A DNA stretch of 64,000 nt from assembly GCA_900318445.1 (NCBI GenBank), contig ONKO01000007.1:1-64000 (forward strand), given 5' to 3'. Position 1 is the first letter of the stretch; each line of letters opens with the position of its first letter. The notes below the pieces were generated by a model that saw only the letters and a program-made list of their open reading frames with translations, ran no database searches and was not told the origin of the DNA. Positions 52,877 to 61,744 of this stretch are shown piece by piece. This stretch comes from an uncultured Bacteroidales bacterium (GTDB taxonomy: Bacteria; Bacteroidota; Bacteroidia; Bacteroidales; UBA932). A program made the position numbers and the translations under genes.

Positions 52877-54652
52877 ATGTCAACGAAACGCTTTTCGTTT
52901 GTCGCTGCCGTCCTGGTGGGCGCGGCTGCACTTTCTGTCTCCTGTCAGAAGAAGGAAATCATCAACGCTCCTTCCCTGACCGCCTTTAGCTTCAAGGCTG
53001 CTGATAACGCAGTCCTCTCTGAAGATTATGTTGCTACTGTTTCCGGAACGAGCATAAGCGTAGCTCTCCCCGATGTGGATAAGACGGCTCTCGTCGCTAC
53101 CTATACCGTGGCTGAAGGAAATGTCGTCAAGGTGAACGGCACCGTTCAGACCAGCGGAAAGACGGCTAACGATTTCTCTTCTGAAGTGACCTATGTCGTG
53201 ACGGATGCCAAGGGCGAGAACTCCGTTTCCTATAAAGTGAACGTGACGCTGGCCCCGGACAAGCACCCGTCCCTGCTCTCGTTCTCCTTTGATGTGGAGA
53301 ACAATACGGCGTTCGCCAAGACCATCGAGGGCGAGATCAGTGGTACCGATATCGCGGTGGCTGTTCCTCAGCTAGCTGACGTTACCGCCCTCACCGCTTC
53401 CTTTACAACCGGCGCTGGTAACAAGGTTACTGTGAACGGAGTAGAACAGGTCAGCGGTGAGACGGTGAACGACTTCTCCGCTCCGGTCGATTATGTGGTC
53501 ACTAACCTGGACGGCTCGGTGAATGCCATTTATTCCGTAACGCTGAACCGCCAGAAAGGCGAGTGGACGGCTGGAACCACCTACGATGCAGTGCAGGTCC
53601 ATGCCGGTGCCCGTATTCTGATTAATCCGGTCGATGATACGCCTTATGTGGCCTTTAAGCGCCATGAGCCGAATGACGATACTCCTAAGGATGCGGAAAA
53701 GGATGAGACAATGTATGCGATGAAATACGTGAATGGAGCTTGGGAGATGATGGGCGAAGCTTTCAGTGACAAAGTGGGCTCCGATTACGATTTCGCTATT
53801 TCTCCGGATGGTACGCCTTTTATCGCGTTTAAGAATGCTTCTGTGAGCCCTTCTGTTACGACGGTAATGAAATATGCGGAGGGCTCTTGGTCCAAAGTCG
53901 GAGGTAATTTGGGCACAGCTGCTACATCCAAGATTCATCTTCAGGCTTTGGAAGGAAACAAGGTAGTGGTGTGTCAGATTATGTCGAATAAGACTTTCGT
54001 TGGTTACTGGGATGGGTCTTCCTGGACCACCGGTGGCATGGATGCCTTGACAGGTAATCCCCGCCCGTATGAAATCAGGATGGCTGGAGACGCTACCAAT
54101 GCTTATATGTTCAGCATCAATCGCGCTAAGGCGCTGGATGGTGTTAACTATGGTCACAACGTGATGAAGTTTAACGGTACGGAATGGTCCGGCCTGCGTC
54201 AGAATTATCTCCGTGAGGGCGCTACTCAGACCAGTATTTATGGTTATGACATTACAGTCGCTCCGGATGGAACGGTGTACCTGATTACTGGTGACAATGC
54301 CGAAGATAACGAAAAGTATCACCACCGTGTGGAAAAGTATAATGCCGACGGAACCTGGTCTCAGGTGGGTGGCACTATTGACTACGTGATTTCTTCCCGT
54401 TGTCTCTCGAAGATTGCGGTGGCTCCGGACGGAACACCCTTTGTCGCATACCCCAACGAGTATGTGGATCCTAAGACTATCGAGGTCGTTTATTTTGATG
54501 CAGAGACCAAGCAGTGGTCGGCCCCCGTGACCTTGCAGGGGAAGAAGGGCTTTACTGGTGATCCCAACTTGAGTTTTGTCTTCGATTCAAAGGGTAAAGG
54601 CTATCTTACCTGGGTTGATGGCAATACACTCGTCATGTACAACTTTGAATAG
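52877..54652 (+). CDS. Surface lipoprotein with two DUF5018-like repeats and a propeller-like region
   Basis: About 591 residues. Lipobox LSVSCQKK. Two tandem Ig-like repeats of about 90 residues (LTAFSFKAADNAVLSEDYVATVSGTSISV... and LLSFSFDVENNTAFAKTIEGEISGTDIAV...) resemble DUF5018. The remaining two thirds contain recurring ISPDGTPFIAFKN, VAPDGTVYLITGD, VAPDGTPFVAYPN and FDSKGKGYLTW motifs, a beta-propeller pattern. No catalytic site is evident, so it is probably a ligand-capture or scaffold protein on the cell surface. Start could also be the ATG at 52871. Confidence 0.75.
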   Translation: MSTKRFSFVAAVLVGAAALSVSCQKKEIINAPSLTAFSFKAADNAVLSEDYVATVSGTSISVALPDVDKTALVATYTVAEGNVVKVNGTVQTSGKTANDFSSEVTYVVTDAKGENSVSYKVNVTLAPDKHPSLLSFSFDVENNTAFAKTIEGEISGTDIAVAVPQLADVTALTASFTTGAGNKVTVNGVEQVSGETVNDFSAPVDYVVTNLDGSVNAIYSVTLNRQKGEWTAGTTYDAVQVHAGARILINPVDDTPYVAFKRHEPNDDTPKDAEKDETMYAMKYVNGAWEMMGEAFSDKVGSDYDFAISPDGTPFIAFKNASVSPSVTTVMKYAEGSWSKVGGNLGTAATSKIHLQALEGNKVVVCQIMSNKTFVGYWDGSSWTTGGMDALTGNPRPYEIRMAGDATNAYMFSINRAKALDGVNYGHNVMKFNGTEWSGLRQNYLREGATQTSIYGYDITVAPDGTVYLITGDNAEDNEKYHHRVEKYNADGTWSQVGGTIDYVISSRCLSKIAVAPDGTPFVAYPNEYVDPKTIEVVYFDAETKQWSAPVTLQGKKGFTGDPNLSFVFDSKGKGYLTWVDGNTLVMYNFE

Positions 54653-54663
54653 TCTCCATTACG

Positions 54664-57447
54664 TTGAAACGTATTCTGACTTTTGTTTTGCTTTTTGCCG
54701 CGCTGGCTCTCCCGGCGCGGCAAAAGTCTCTTCCCCAGCGTGACTCCCTCCGTGTGGGGAAACTGAAGAACGGATTTACTTATTATATCCTTCCCAATTC
54801 GTATCCCAAGGGCGAGGCGGTGTACCGTCTCTTTGTGAAAGCGGGCTCCCTGTATGAGGAGGACCGGCAGCGGGGGCTGGCGCATTTCCTGGAACACCTG
54901 GCCTTCAACGGGACCGAACATTTTCCGGAGGACGGAATCATCCGCGTGCTGGAGAGGCATGGCGCTTCTTTCGGCAAGGACCTGAACGCCCACACATCCT
55001 ACGGCGAGACGGTCTATAAACTGCAACTGCCCACCGGTGATCCGGCTCTGGTGGACACGACGCTGCTAATCCTCAGAGACTGGGCCCGCGGGCTCACCAT
55101 CGACTCCCTGCAGGTGGAGAAGGAAAGAGGTGTCATCCTCTCCGAACGTCTCCAGCGCCGCAAGGCCGGTCAGGCTGCCAGCGATGCCTTCCTGGAGGAA
55201 CTGCTGGGGGATTCCCGCTATACTTACAGGCGCACCATCGGCGACACTTCCGTCATCCGGCACTGCACGGTGAAGGATATCCGTGACTTCTATGAGCGTT
55301 GGTATCGGCCTTCCCTGATGGCCGTTGCGGTGGTGGGAGACGTAGACCCGGACCTCGTCGAGGCCCGCATCAGGGAACACTTCTCCTCTATGAAGAACGT
55401 CCGTCGGCCTAAGCCCGTACAGTACAGCATCCCGCCCTACAAGGACTTTGAGGTGAAGACGGTCTTCGACTCTACCCTCACGGGAATTGAGCTGGACTTT
55501 CTTCAGAAGGCCCCTTACCGCCGCCCCGTGGTAACTGAGGCCGATTACCGCTCCTACCTTCTGCGCAGCGTAGCCAACCGCCTGTGCAAGCAGCGCCTCG
55601 CCCGTATCTCTTTCGAAGGCAAGGCCTACAAGGACGTGAGCCTGGGCGTCTCCGGCCTGCTGGGCGTGACCGACGTCACCGATCTCTCCGTGGAACTGCA
55701 GAAGGGGAAGGTGGCCGATGGCATCGCGCAGGCCCTCGCTGCCGCCCGCCAGATCCTGGACTACGGCTTTACCGAAATGGAAATCGAGCAGGTCAGACGC
55801 AGCCTGCTGCTCTCTGCCCGCAACCGCACCAACCCGCAGAGCCGGACGGCATCGGCCTCGCTGATGGACGAGGTGTACAATGCGTATTACGTGGGCGACG
55901 CCCTCCTTTCGCCCCGGACGGAATATGAGCTTGCGCAGAAGTATCTGCCGACGGTGGACTCGCTCTCGCTCGTATCCTTTATTCAAGACATCTACGCGCG
56001 CGCGGCCTTCCACGCCATCCTGCGTGCGCCTGCTTCCCTTCGTGGGGAGTGCGTGGGACTGGATTCCCTCATCCAAACATCCTTCGCCCAAAAGGCTCGG
56101 CCTTACCGCCTGGCCATGGACATCCCGGCCGAACTGGGCGATATCCCGGCCCCCGGCCGCATCGTTTCCGAACAGTTCCACCCCGAACTGAACCTGGTGG
56201 ACTGGACGCTGTCGAACGGGGCCCGCGTCATATATCGTCAATCGGCCCTGAGCCGTAATAAGGTGGGCATCTCCGGCTGCAGGGCCGGCGGCTTCAGTGC
56301 CCTCGATTCGACGGACTATTACAACGGCATCTTCGCCGACAGAGTGGTCCCCGGCAGCGGCGCCGGCGCATTCTCGCGCGATGGACTGCGCTTCTTCCTG
56401 TCGGGCAGCTCGGCATCGGCCCTCTTTGTGGGCGCAGACTCCCGTACGGGCATCATAGCATCGGCCGAGAAAGAGGATATGGAGACCATGTTTCGCCTGC
56501 TCTACCTGCGCTGGACGCAGCCGCGCGTGGATGAGGACTACGCCCGCCTGCTCATCCAAAAGTCCGTGGACGCCTACCGCGCCAAGGAACGCGACCCGCA
56601 GGAGGAGTTCTCCCGCGAGCTGGGCTGGCTGCTCAGCGGCGCCAACTACACGAACGCGGAGATGACCGACTCCCTTATCCTCTCCCGCGTGCAGCCGGAG
56701 CGCTTCCTCACGGTCTTCAACCAGATGTACGGCAGCGCCAGCGGCTATGTCTTCGTGGTGACGGCCGATATCGGGGCCGATGAAATCCGCCCCCTCGTTG
56801 AGCAGTACCTGGCCGCCCTTCCCGGCGGACCGGCCCGTACGAAGCGCGTCGCGCCCGACCGCGTGATTCCACAGAAAGATACCGCCCTGGTGCGTCATAC
56901 TTCCCGGACAGAGCGTACGCTTGTGTCCCTGTATTTCCAGGGCGTGGAACGTCCCGGCCTCTCCCAGATGGAGAACCAGATGGAACTGAGTGCCCTCAAA
57001 GCCGTGCTCCGCACGGCCCTGATGGCCCGCCTCCGCGAGGACATGGGCAAGGTTTACAGCGTGGGCGTATCGGCCTCCTCCACGCTCGTCCCGTCCTACC
57101 TCGAGCGCACCTCCGTGCAGTTTTCCTGCAAGGAAGAGGATGCCGAACTGCTGGTGCAGGAAAGTCTCCGTGTAATGCGTGAGCTGGTTAATAATCCCGC
57201 CTCCATGGAACAGACGCTCGCCGATGTGCGCGCGAACCTCAAGAAGGAGCACACCATGAACCTCCAGAAAAGTTCCTGGTATGCCACCTACGTCCGCGAC
57301 GCCATCTATAACTCGGAAGAAGACTGGACCCTGCCGGAGCGATATCCTTCGCTGGTAGAAAGCTTTACGGCCGAGAAGGCGGCTGCGAGAATCGGCACAA
57401 TTCTTGCGCAGCCCATGGTCACGGCAATTTTCTATCCACAAAAATAA
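54664..57447 (+). CDS. Periplasmic M16 zinc peptidase (insulinase/pitrilysin family)
   Basis: A 927-residue two-lobed M16 protease. The inverted zinc motif HFLEH (His74, Glu77, His78) and Glu154 (VEKERG) give the full HxxEHx76E site, so the N-terminal lobe is active; the C-terminal lobe (from about 480) lacks the motif, as usual. A signal peptide (RILTFVLLFAALALPARQ) sends it to the periplasm. There is no suitable ATG: the start is TTG at 54664, directly at the signal peptide. From here the GC content rises again compared with the four preceding genes. M16 enzymes cut polypeptides inside a closed chamber, so this gene suggests the locus handles peptides or small proteins. Confidence 0.9.
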   Translation: MKRILTFVLLFAALALPARQKSLPQRDSLRVGKLKNGFTYYILPNSYPKGEAVYRLFVKAGSLYEEDRQRGLAHFLEHLAFNGTEHFPEDGIIRVLERHGASFGKDLNAHTSYGETVYKLQLPTGDPALVDTTLLILRDWARGLTIDSLQVEKERGVILSERLQRRKAGQAASDAFLEELLGDSRYTYRRTIGDTSVIRHCTVKDIRDFYERWYRPSLMAVAVVGDVDPDLVEARIREHFSSMKNVRRPKPVQYSIPPYKDFEVKTVFDSTLTGIELDFLQKAPYRRPVVTEADYRSYLLRSVANRLCKQRLARISFEGKAYKDVSLGVSGLLGVTDVTDLSVELQKGKVADGIAQALAAARQILDYGFTEMEIEQVRRSLLLSARNRTNPQSRTASASLMDEVYNAYYVGDALLSPRTEYELAQKYLPTVDSLSLVSFIQDIYARAAFHAILRAPASLRGECVGLDSLIQTSFAQKARPYRLAMDIPAELGDIPAPGRIVSEQFHPELNLVDWTLSNGARVIYRQSALSRNKVGISGCRAGGFSALDSTDYYNGIFADRVVPGSGAGAFSRDGLRFFLSGSSASALFVGADSRTGIIASAEKEDMETMFRLLYLRWTQPRVDEDYARLLIQKSVDAYRAKERDPQEEFSRELGWLLSGANYTNAEMTDSLILSRVQPERFLTVFNQMYGSASGYVFVVTADIGADEIRPLVEQYLAALPGGPARTKRVAPDRVIPQKDTALVRHTSRTERTLVSLYFQGVERPGLSQMENQMELSALKAVLRTALMARLREDMGKVYSVGVSASSTLVPSYLERTSVQFSCKEEDAELLVQESLRVMRELVNNPASMEQTLADVRANLKKEHTMNLQKSSWYATYVRDAIYNSEEDWTLPERYPSLVESFTAEKAAARIGTILAQPMVTAIFYPQK

Positions 57448-57449
57448 AC

Positions 57450-60362
57450 ATGAAAAAACTATTCTTCCTGGTAGCCCTGCTTGCAAGCGCTCCCGTATGG
57501 GGGCAAGCGTTGCATATTCGTGCGGGCTCGGCCGACCGTGCCTTCCCCATCATGCTCTCTGTTGCGGATTCCCTTTCCGGCGAGCCTGTATCCTTTGCCT
57601 CGGTGTATCTTAAACCCGTAAAGGATACCATCATTACCAACTTTACACTCTCCGATGCCAAGGGAAAAGCTATTTTGGATCGTGTGGTTCGCGGGGAATA
57701 CAACCTGAACGTGGAAATGATGGGTTACAAACCCTACAGGAAGAAGTTTTATTTCACGGAAATCAAGAATCTCGGCAAGATCCTGTTGCAGGAGGATGCC
57801 AAGGTGCTGGATGCGGCCAAGGTGACCGCAGCGGTTGCTCCCATTCAAATCAATGGGGATACCGTCGTGTATAACGCTGCCGCTTACAGCATAGCAGAAA
57901 GTGACATGCTCAAGGATCTGCTGAAGAAGATGCCCGGTATCGAAGTGGACGAAGACGGCAGCGTAAAGGTGCAGGGCGAGAGCGTGAACCAGATTACGGT
58001 GAACGGCCGCACCTTTTTTATGGGAGATCGGCGTGCAGCCCTGGATAACCTTCCCGCCAAGGCCGTGGAACAGATCAAGATCACCGACCACGAAAGTGAC
58101 ATGGAGAAGGTGACCGGCGTGAAGAGGAATTCGGCCACGCGTACGCGCGACATGGACGTTTCCCTCAAGCAGGAATACAAGAAAGGAACCTTCGGTAATG
58201 TGCAGGCATCGGCCGGAGCGTCTCTTCCTTCCAAGGAGCAGGACGAGATGCTGGCCTCCGTGCCCTTCCTCTGGAATACCTCGGGCATGCTGTCGGCCTT
58301 CGGCGAGAAGGATCAGGTTACGCTGATCGGCAGGGGTGAGAACGTGGATAATGGATCGCGCATCATGGCGCGGCGTTCCGGTGGCCTCACCACCGGCGGC
58401 CAGGCGGGTGTCAACTATACCACCGACCGCATCAATAAACTGGACAGCGGTGTCAGTGTGTACTATAACGGATCTTCCAAGGAGAATGCCCAGCGTTCTT
58501 CCACGGAGGAATACCCCCTCTCCGGAGATACGGTGCAAAGCGAGCGCACCTCTTCCTCGCAAAATACCGATCATCGCATTACGGCCAGCGTGAGTCTCCG
58601 TTCCAATTCCCGGCGTTCGAAGGGCTTCTTATTCTCTTTTGAACCGCGTTTCACTTTCCAGGACGGACGTTCCTCCAGCCTGTCGGCCTCTTCTTCGCAG
58701 CTGAATGGAAGCGCCAGCAACAGCGCTACCTCCGAAAGCAGTTCCCATAGCCGTTCCCTGGGTTCACAGGGCTCCCTGATGTTGGCCTTTGGTCGGTTCG
58801 CAAAAAAGGGACGTTCAATTAGCGTGAACGGCCGATACAATCTGAACGGCAGCCAGGGGGACAGCAGGGATTACTCCCTTACTCAATATGCCTCTACCGG
58901 TAAACAGGAACGTGACCTTCTGTACAAGAACAATGGCGGAAGCGGCAGCGGAAACCTGAGTATTACCTATGGGGAGCCCCTGGGCCAGAACTGGATTTTG
59001 CAGGGAAATGTACGCGGCGAGGTATCACGATCCCGGCAGAACAAGAACGCCTTCAATGCGGACGGAAGCGTGAACGATTACTACACTACTGCGTCAGTAA
59101 ACAATTCCCTGAATGGACTGGGCTCCGTCCTGCTTCAGTACAGTAAAGAGGAAACCATCCTGCAGGCTGGTGTGTCGGTGAGTTCGGATAATCTGTACAC
59201 TTATTCCAAGTCCCTGGGCCAGGAAAAAGAACTGGGCAAGGGAGAATGGATATGGAACTGGGCGCCCGAATTAAGCCTGAACCTTCCCGGTATTACTGTC
59301 CGTTACCTGGGACGTTCGTCGCAACCCAGTCAGAACAGGATGATGTCCCTGCTGGATATTACGGACCCGCTGCGCATCTCGACGGGTAACTTGTACTTGA
59401 AGCCCGGGTTTAACCATGATCTTTCTTTTGAGATCAGCAGCCTTCGGCGTCATATTATCCGTGGCGCGTCCTCCGACAGGCTCCTGGCCGATGGTCGGGG
59501 AGAGCGCAACAGTATACACTTCCGTATCACGTCCTCCATGCGCCAGAATGACGTGGTTAATGCTACGTGGTATGATGCCGCCCGTGTACGTTACAGCATC
59601 CCGGTGAATGCCCACAAGCCTTCCTGGTCAACGGAAGCCTATCTGAGCGGTTACCAGGTGTTGGACAAGCAACAATACTGGCGGCTGATGTTCTCGGGCC
59701 GGGTTCTCTATTCTACCAGCATGAGCTATCAGCCGGTGGGAACCCTTCCCGGTATGGACAGCCAGGCCTTCGACTACAACGCCTTTATGGCCGATTTCTG
59801 GGGAGACGCATCGGGCAGCCGTTTCTATGCCGGCACCAGCGGCTTCCGTGAAAGCTTCACCCGCCAGCTGGGGTACAACGCGAGCCTGGACCTGAGTTAT
59901 TCCAGCGCCCGTTCGCTGCGTCTTACATTGTCCAACGAGCTTAACGGCTCTCACGCCTGGTATTCCCTGGATGGGAAGGCCAATACGAATACCTATGTCT
60001 ATTCCTGCTCGCTGGATGCCAGTTATACGACGCCGCATCAGTTTAAGCTGACCGGCTATTATGGCCTGCAGCGTTTCTTCGGATACTCGGACAGTTTCTC
60101 CAAGCTGACCCAGAGCCTGAACCTGTCCTTATCCAAGGATTGGCGTTCTCTTACCTTTACCCTGCAAGGCAGGGATCTGCTGAACGCCGGCCTCTCGGTG
60201 TCCCATTCCGTAAGCGCAACAGGCACGACCGACAGCTATCGGCTGTCCATGGGACGTCATTTCCTGGCCGGTGTCGTATGGCGTTTCGGCCGCATGGGCA
60301 GCACGCAGATGAGCCGCGCCCAGCGTGCGTCTTCAAGTGTAATGAGTGATTTTGGTAGATGA
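57450..60362 (+). CDS. Second TonB-dependent receptor-like barrel protein
   Basis: A 970-residue outer membrane protein. Signal peptide ends WGQ; an N-terminal carboxypeptidase-like sandwich (SVADSLSGEPVSFASVYLKPVKDTIITNFTLSDAKGK...GYKPYRKKF) is followed by a plug-like segment (LKDLLKKMPGIEVDEDGSVKVQGESVNQITVNGRTFFMGD) and an outer membrane barrel of the OMP_b-brl_3 type. A Ser-rich stretch (about residues 405-435) probably forms a surface loop. It lies two bases after the M16 gene and overlaps the phosphoesterase gene. The role could be export or uptake of a peptide product. Confidence 0.88.
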   Translation: MKKLFFLVALLASAPVWGQALHIRAGSADRAFPIMLSVADSLSGEPVSFASVYLKPVKDTIITNFTLSDAKGKAILDRVVRGEYNLNVEMMGYKPYRKKFYFTEIKNLGKILLQEDAKVLDAAKVTAAVAPIQINGDTVVYNAAAYSIAESDMLKDLLKKMPGIEVDEDGSVKVQGESVNQITVNGRTFFMGDRRAALDNLPAKAVEQIKITDHESDMEKVTGVKRNSATRTRDMDVSLKQEYKKGTFGNVQASAGASLPSKEQDEMLASVPFLWNTSGMLSAFGEKDQVTLIGRGENVDNGSRIMARRSGGLTTGGQAGVNYTTDRINKLDSGVSVYYNGSSKENAQRSSTEEYPLSGDTVQSERTSSSQNTDHRITASVSLRSNSRRSKGFLFSFEPRFTFQDGRSSSLSASSSQLNGSASNSATSESSSHSRSLGSQGSLMLAFGRFAKKGRSISVNGRYNLNGSQGDSRDYSLTQYASTGKQERDLLYKNNGGSGSGNLSITYGEPLGQNWILQGNVRGEVSRSRQNKNAFNADGSVNDYYTTASVNNSLNGLGSVLLQYSKEETILQAGVSVSSDNLYTYSKSLGQEKELGKGEWIWNWAPELSLNLPGITVRYLGRSSQPSQNRMMSLLDITDPLRISTGNLYLKPGFNHDLSFEISSLRRHIIRGASSDRLLADGRGERNSIHFRITSSMRQNDVVNATWYDAARVRYSIPVNAHKPSWSTEAYLSGYQVLDKQQYWRLMFSGRVLYSTSMSYQPVGTLPGMDSQAFDYNAFMADFWGDASGSRFYAGTSGFRESFTRQLGYNASLDLSYSSARSLRLTLSNELNGSHAWYSLDGKANTNTYVYSCSLDASYTTPHQFKLTGYYGLQRFFGYSDSFSKLTQSLNLSLSKDWRSLTFTLQGRDLLNAGLSVSHSVSATGTTDSYRLSMGRHFLAGVVWRFGRMGSTQMSRAQRASSSVMSDFGR

Positions 60363-61537
60363 TGAAAAGAATGGTTGTGGCCCTGGTGGGGCTGATTCTG
60401 GTGCTGCCGCTTCCGGCGCAGAAGCTGAGGGTGGCGTTTGTGGGGGATCCGCAGGTGGACAGTGAAACGGAGCTTTCCTATGCGCGCAGGTCGGTGTATC
60501 GCGAGCTGCGGGAGAGGAAGGATGTGGATCTGGCTATCTTTCTGGGAGACCTGGTGAATGACAAACCGGAGTTGCTGGAGCCTACCCGCGCTACGCTGGA
60601 TTCCCTGCCGTATGCATGGGCGTGTGTCCCCGGCAACCATGACCGGGATGTCTATAAGGTAAAAGGGAAGGCCCGTGACATGGCCACCTATTCGCAGGTG
60701 ATCCATACGCCTGACACCAGTTTTGTGTGCTCCGGCGTGCAGTTTATCCTGATGGACGACGTACGCCTTGTAGGAAGCGCCGGCTATGAAGGCGGGTTCC
60801 GGGAAAGCCAGAAAGCCTGGCTGAAGGAAGTGCTGGAGGCGGTACCCGAGGACCGTCTGGCCGTTCTGAGTGTCCATATTCCTTTCAATGAATTCGAAGC
60901 GCTGGATTCGCTGGAGACAATCCTGGCGATTCATCCCAAGCTGCTCCTGATGTGCGGCCATACCCATACCATGGCACGCCGCATGCTGAAGTTCCCCGGC
61001 GGTCTTGAGGTGGAAGAGGTACTTACCGGTGCCGCCTGCGGCTCCTGGTGGCGCGGCCGTCCGGACCGTTACGGCATTCCCTGCGCTACGCAGAACTGCG
61101 GTGCACCGCGCTGCTACTATGTGGCGGATTTCAACAAAGGCGGCTACAGATTGGACTATAAGTTGATTGGGGAACCGGAGTCTGTGAAGGCATCGGCCAC
61201 GGTCGTGGACAGCACCCGGCTGGTGGTGAATGTCTACGGAGGAGCCCTGGAGGGCACCGTGGAGGTGAAACTGCCCGGCCATCACGGCTGGATAACACTT
61301 CGGAGGTCGGCCGAGCCTGCTCCCGAGGTGATGGAAACCTATGCGTTCAACAAAACCATAACGGGCCGCCGCTCCGGCAACCCGCTCTTTATCCCGATGC
61401 TGCGGGCAAAATCCCCGCATGTGTGGTCCCTTGATGACATTCCCGATGCCGCATCGCTGGAGGGGAAGAAGATTCGAGTCCGTTACAGGGACGCATCCAT
61501 GCAGTTAGGAGAGACGGTTACATGTCGTAGGCTTTGA
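60359..61537 (+). CDS. Secreted calcineurin-like metallophosphoesterase
   Basis: About 392 residues. Signal peptide (MVVALVGLILVLPLPAQ), then metallophosphoesterase motifs GDPQVD (first-motif His replaced by Gln), FLGDLVND, PGNHDRD, SVHIPF and CGHTHTM. A C-terminal beta-rich domain (about 285-392) resembles the MetallophosC module. Substrate unknown. Two ATG codons (60359, 60362) overlap the stop of the receptor gene, so it is the last member of the Sus-like operon; the palindromic repeat follows it. Confidence 0.85.
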   Translation: MMKRMVVALVGLILVLPLPAQKLRVAFVGDPQVDSETELSYARRSVYRELRERKDVDLAIFLGDLVNDKPELLEPTRATLDSLPYAWACVPGNHDRDVYKVKGKARDMATYSQVIHTPDTSFVCSGVQFILMDDVRLVGSAGYEGGFRESQKAWLKEVLEAVPEDRLAVLSVHIPFNEFEALDSLETILAIHPKLLLMCGHTHTMARRMLKFPGGLEVEEVLTGAACGSWWRGRPDRYGIPCATQNCGAPRCYYVADFNKGGYRLDYKLIGEPESVKASATVVDSTRLVVNVYGGALEGTVEVKLPGHHGWITLRRSAEPAPEVMETYAFNKTITGRRSGNPLFIPMLRAKSPHVWSLDDIPDAASLEGKKIRVRYRDASMQLGETVTCRRL

Positions 61538-61594
61538 CATCTACCGTAAAACTATTGTCCTTCAACAGAAAGCGGAGCAAGATTTGAAGCGTGT

Positions 61595-61703
61595 CGTGGC
61601 GGGTAAATGTCTGATTATTAAGTAAATAGCACAACTGACAGGTGCGGTTTTGATACCCGTCAGTTGTGCTAACTCGTTAATAATAAGGTAGTTAAGCGCC
61701 ACG
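61595..61703. repeat. 109-bp palindromic repeat, copy 3
   Basis: Ends CGTGGCG (61595-61601) and CGCCACG (61697-61703). Inner arms TAGCACAACTGACAGGT (61627-61643) and ACCCGTCAGTTGTGCTA (61655-61671) differ at one position. Like copies 1 and 2 it lies between the 3' ends of convergent genes, 58 bases after the phosphoesterase stop. Confidence 0.9.
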
Positions 61704-61744
61704 ATGGCGCGAGAACAGTCCTTTGCCAGTGCACTCCCAGCCCC

